Origin: CAYXGZ01 sp964464755
GTDB taxonomy: Bacteria; Planctomycetota; MHYJ01; JACPRB01
DNA length: 64,000 nt
Direction: 5' to 3'
NCBI GenBank assembly: GCA_964464755.1
Contig: CAYXGZ010000008.1
Location: forward strand, 1 to 64,000
Shown: piece by piece, positions 62,456 to 64,000 of the stretch
Numbering within the stretch: position 1 is the first letter of the stretch
Layout: each line of letters opens with the position of its first letter
Translations under genes and position numbers: made by a program
The notes under the pieces: generated by a model
What the model was told of the DNA's origin: nothing
What the model saw: only the letters and a program-made list of their open reading frames with translations
Databases searched by the model: none

Positions 62456-63522
62456 GGGTCGCTCGGCGGCTCGACGCGCAGCGTCGCCGTCGTCGGCAGC
62501 CCCGCCTGGTCCTCCGGCGTCAGCGCCGTCTCCGAGCCCGAGGCGATCCGCGACATCCCGTAGTGCACGATGAGCCAGGTCCCGAACACGATCAGCACCA
62601 GGTCGGAGATCCGGTTCACGATCGCGTAGGCCGCCCCGACGTGGTCGCCGGGGCCGGCCGCCCCCATGAGGCCCGTCATCGCGACCTCCGAGAGCCCCAG
62701 CCCGCCGGGGATCGGCGTGAACCCGTTGACGAGGTTCGTCACGAGGAAGACCAGCGAGACCTTGTCGAGCGGGAGCTCCTGGTGGATCGCGCGGAAGAAG
62801 ATGACGGGGCGCAGGAACACCGACACCATCGAGACCAGGGTGATCCCCTGCGTCAGCAGGAAGGTCCCGACGCGCTTCGTGAAGGCCGCGTGGATCAGGT
62901 CCTCCATCTCGATCGCGAAGCGCCGGATGCGGGCCATGCGACGGCGGAAGGGGCGGAAGCGCGACAGGAACTCGATCGCCTTCACCGTCGGCCGGAACCG
63001 GCCCGCGAAGGCCGCCAGGGTCCCGACGAGGCAGAGGAGGAGGAAGCCCATCGAGACGACGAGCAGGATCTGGTGCTCGCGCGTCTGCTTGGTGATCACG
63101 AGGGCCGTCGCGAGGATCATGCCGAGCACCAGGCCGCCGAACTCCTGGAACTTCGAGACGATGATCGTGGCCAGGACGCGGCGCTTCGTGACGCCGCAGA
63201 CGCGCGCGATGTAGACGGTCCGCAGGGGCTCGCTGCCCAGGTACATCGACGGCGTGATGAAGTTGAGCGGGAAACCCATGAAGTTCGCCCGGAGGGTCTG
63301 GCCCAGGGTGGCCGGGATCCCCTCGGCCCGCATGAGCAGCCACCAGGAGACGCCGGGGGCGACGAGGACCAGCGCCGCGTTGACCACGAAGAGGGCCAGC
63401 ATGAGCCAGCCCACCTGGCCGATCACCCGCGCGAGGTCGCCCACGCCGACGATGAAGGGGATCGAGCAGAACCCGGCCGCCCCGACGAGGATGGAACCGA
63501 CGTAGAGGAGGCGTTTCCACAT
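62449..63522 (-). CDS. YbhN/UPF0104-type (lysylphosphatidylglycerol synthase TM-region) membrane protein
   Basis: 357 residues with about eight membrane segments. SYLGSEPLR-type motif appears as PSMYLGSEPLRTVYIAR, then VSKFQEFGGLVLGMIL, and near the C-terminus TNLVNGFTPIPGGLGLSEVA, the 'P-x-PGGxGxxE' signature of this family. The family includes the flippase half of MprF and glycolipid-linked membrane proteins of unknown function. No soluble synthase domain is attached, so it may be a lipid translocator. Stand-alone gene. Confidence 0.85.
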   Translation of the reverse strand: MWKRLLYVGSILVGAAGFCSIPFIVGVGDLARVIGQVGWLMLALFVVNAALVLVAPGVSWWLLMRAEGIPATLGQTLRANFMGFPLNFITPSMYLGSEPLRTVYIARVCGVTKRRVLATIIVSKFQEFGGLVLGMILATALVITKQTREHQILLVVSMGFLLLCLVGTLAAFAGRFRPTVKAIEFLSRFRPFRRRMARIRRFAIEMEDLIHAAFTKRVGTFLLTQGITLVSMVSVFLRPVIFFRAIHQELPLDKVSLVFLVTNLVNGFTPIPGGLGLSEVAMTGLMGAAGPGDHVGAAYAIVNRISDLVLIVFGTWLIVHYGMSRIASGSETALTPEDQAGLPTTATLRVEPPSDPQ

Positions 63523-63582
63523 GGCGGCGACGGGGCACTCTAGGCCAAGCGCCGGGACGAGTCAAAGCGAATCGGCCCCAAG

Positions 63583-63612
63583 TTGACCCTGTCCGAACGG
63601 GACTCCTATAAT
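63583..63612 (+). promoter_or_regulatory. Promoter of purH
   Basis: TTGACC at 63583-63588, 18 bp spacer, perfect TATAAT at 63607-63612; leader of about 22 nt with CGGAG before the ATG at 63641. Confidence 0.6.
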
Positions 63613-63640
63613 GCGCCCGCCTCGCACCCCCGGAGCGCCC

Positions 63641-64000
63641 ATGAAGGTCCGCCTCGCCCTCCTCAGCGTCCACGACAAGACGGGGATCGTCGAGTTCGCC
63701 CGCTTCCTCCAGAAATCCGACGTCGAGATCCTCTCCACCGGCGGCACCGCCAAGGCCCTCCGGGACGCCGGCGTCCCCGTCACCGACGTCTCCGCCCACA
63801 CCGGCCACCCCGAGATCATGGACGGCCGGGTCAAGACGCTGCACCCGCGCATCCACGGCGGCATCCTCGGCGTGCGCACCGACTCCAAGCACGTCGACGA
63901 GGCCAAGGCGAACGGGATCCGCTTCATCGACCTCGTCTGCGTGAACCTCTACCCCTTCGAGTCCGTCGTCCGCCGGGCCGACGTGACCTTCGAGGAGGGG
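63641..64000 (+). CDS. purH: AICAR transformylase/IMP cyclohydrolase PurH, N-terminal part
   Basis: First 120 residues of a gene running off the window. The IMP cyclohydrolase (MGS-like) domain is clear: ALLSVHDKTGIVEFARFL, ILSTGGTAKALRDAG, TGHPEIMDGRVKTLHPRIHG (the 'DGRVKTLHP' hallmark) and GGILGVRTDS, then VCVNLYPFE. PurH performs the last two steps of IMP synthesis. It is preceded by a strong promoter. The full gene should be near 520 codons. Confidence 0.96.
   Translation, partial: MKVRLALLSVHDKTGIVEFARFLQKSDVEILSTGGTAKALRDAGVPVTDVSAHTGHPEIMDGRVKTLHPRIHGGILGVRTDSKHVDEAKANGIRFIDLVCVNLYPFESVVRRADVTFEEG

Noticed and set aside
1..64000. tRNA, rRNA, CRISPR arrays, IS elements and prophage genes
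   Set aside because: I looked for T-loop-like GGTTCGA contexts with acceptor stems, repeated 20-40 bp direct repeats with spacers, and transposase/integrase motifs on both strands; none was convincing.

Overview
This 64 kb window is very GC-rich, densely coded bacterial chromosome (72 protein-coding genes called, most gaps under 60 bp, many four-base ATGA/GTGA stop-start overlaps). The mix suggests a Planctomycetota-like or related deep-branching Gram-negative bacterium: many lipoproteins and signal peptides, PilM/N/O, phosphatidylserine synthase/decarboxylase, eukaryote-like Ser/Thr kinases with accessory domains, a terpene-cyclase-fold repeat protein, FG-GAP and carboxypeptidase-regulatory-like surface proteins, a SUI1 protein and a zinc-ribbon SpoVG. 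The phylum is inferred from gene content only; no rRNA is present. I saw no tRNA, rRNA, IS element, prophage or CRISPR array.

Layout. 1-2.6 kb: thiC end, a secreted protein, a metallo-hydrolase, a TPR protein. 2.6-5.9 kb: DEDDh exonuclease and a possible pterin group (degenerate DCoH-like protein, two SDRs, QueD/PTPS). 5.9-8.2 kb: nadA behind a good promoter and palindrome, a lipoprotein RidA, a GNAT-like protein. 8.2-11.5 kb: HEAT-like, DoxX, secreted and terpene-cyclase-fold proteins. 11.5-16.9 kb: a periplasmic molybdenum aldehyde oxidoreductase operon (PaoABC type) whose mocA is frameshifted and internally deleted. 17.8-21.7 kb (minus): a five-gene DUF350 / membrane protein / ATP-grasp / Ser-Gly lipoprotein / zinc-ribbon unit. 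21.7-22.7 kb: greA (with a leader hairpin) and queF. 22.7-30.2 kb: FG-GAP lipoprotein, Atg22-like transporter, thiO, mutY, RRM protein with a long leader, comB, an ATP-grasp ligase. 30.2-36.1 kb: LOG protein, metalloprotease lipoprotein, SurA-like protein, phosphodiesterase, a non-coding interval that looks like a minus-strand RNA gene, SUI1 protein. 36.1-48.3 kb: kinase-PEGA-formylglycine-enzyme fusion, hemL, miaB-ribD-HAD, APH-like kinase, STN-like protein, GT-C enzyme, and a kinase with MshEN-like repeats. 48.4-54.0 kb (minus): selA, spoVG-ispE-panC-folK-pssA-psd. 54.1-58.3 kb: FtsB-like, orphan FliM-like, YbjN-like and FHA proteins. 58.3-64.0 kb: pilMNO, rpmB-glyA, a flippase-like membrane protein and the start of purH.

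The strongest window-wide signal is regulatory: at least a dozen genes have a sigma70-type -10 box ending only 6-11 nt before the start codon, sometimes with a -35 box at 16-18 bp. These genes should be transcribed as leaderless or nearly leaderless mRNAs, while others (rpmB, purH, selA, the FHA-adjacent lipoprotein) keep Shine-Dalgarno leaders. This pattern also decided several start codons, many of them GTG.

Genes that cooperate: QueD and QueF (queuosine precursors), ThiC and ThiO (thiamine), HemL, NadA, RibD, PanC, FolK and PurH (cofactors and purines), PssA and Psd (phosphatidylethanolamine), PilM/N/O (type IV pilus inner-membrane platform) and the Pao subunits with XdhC.
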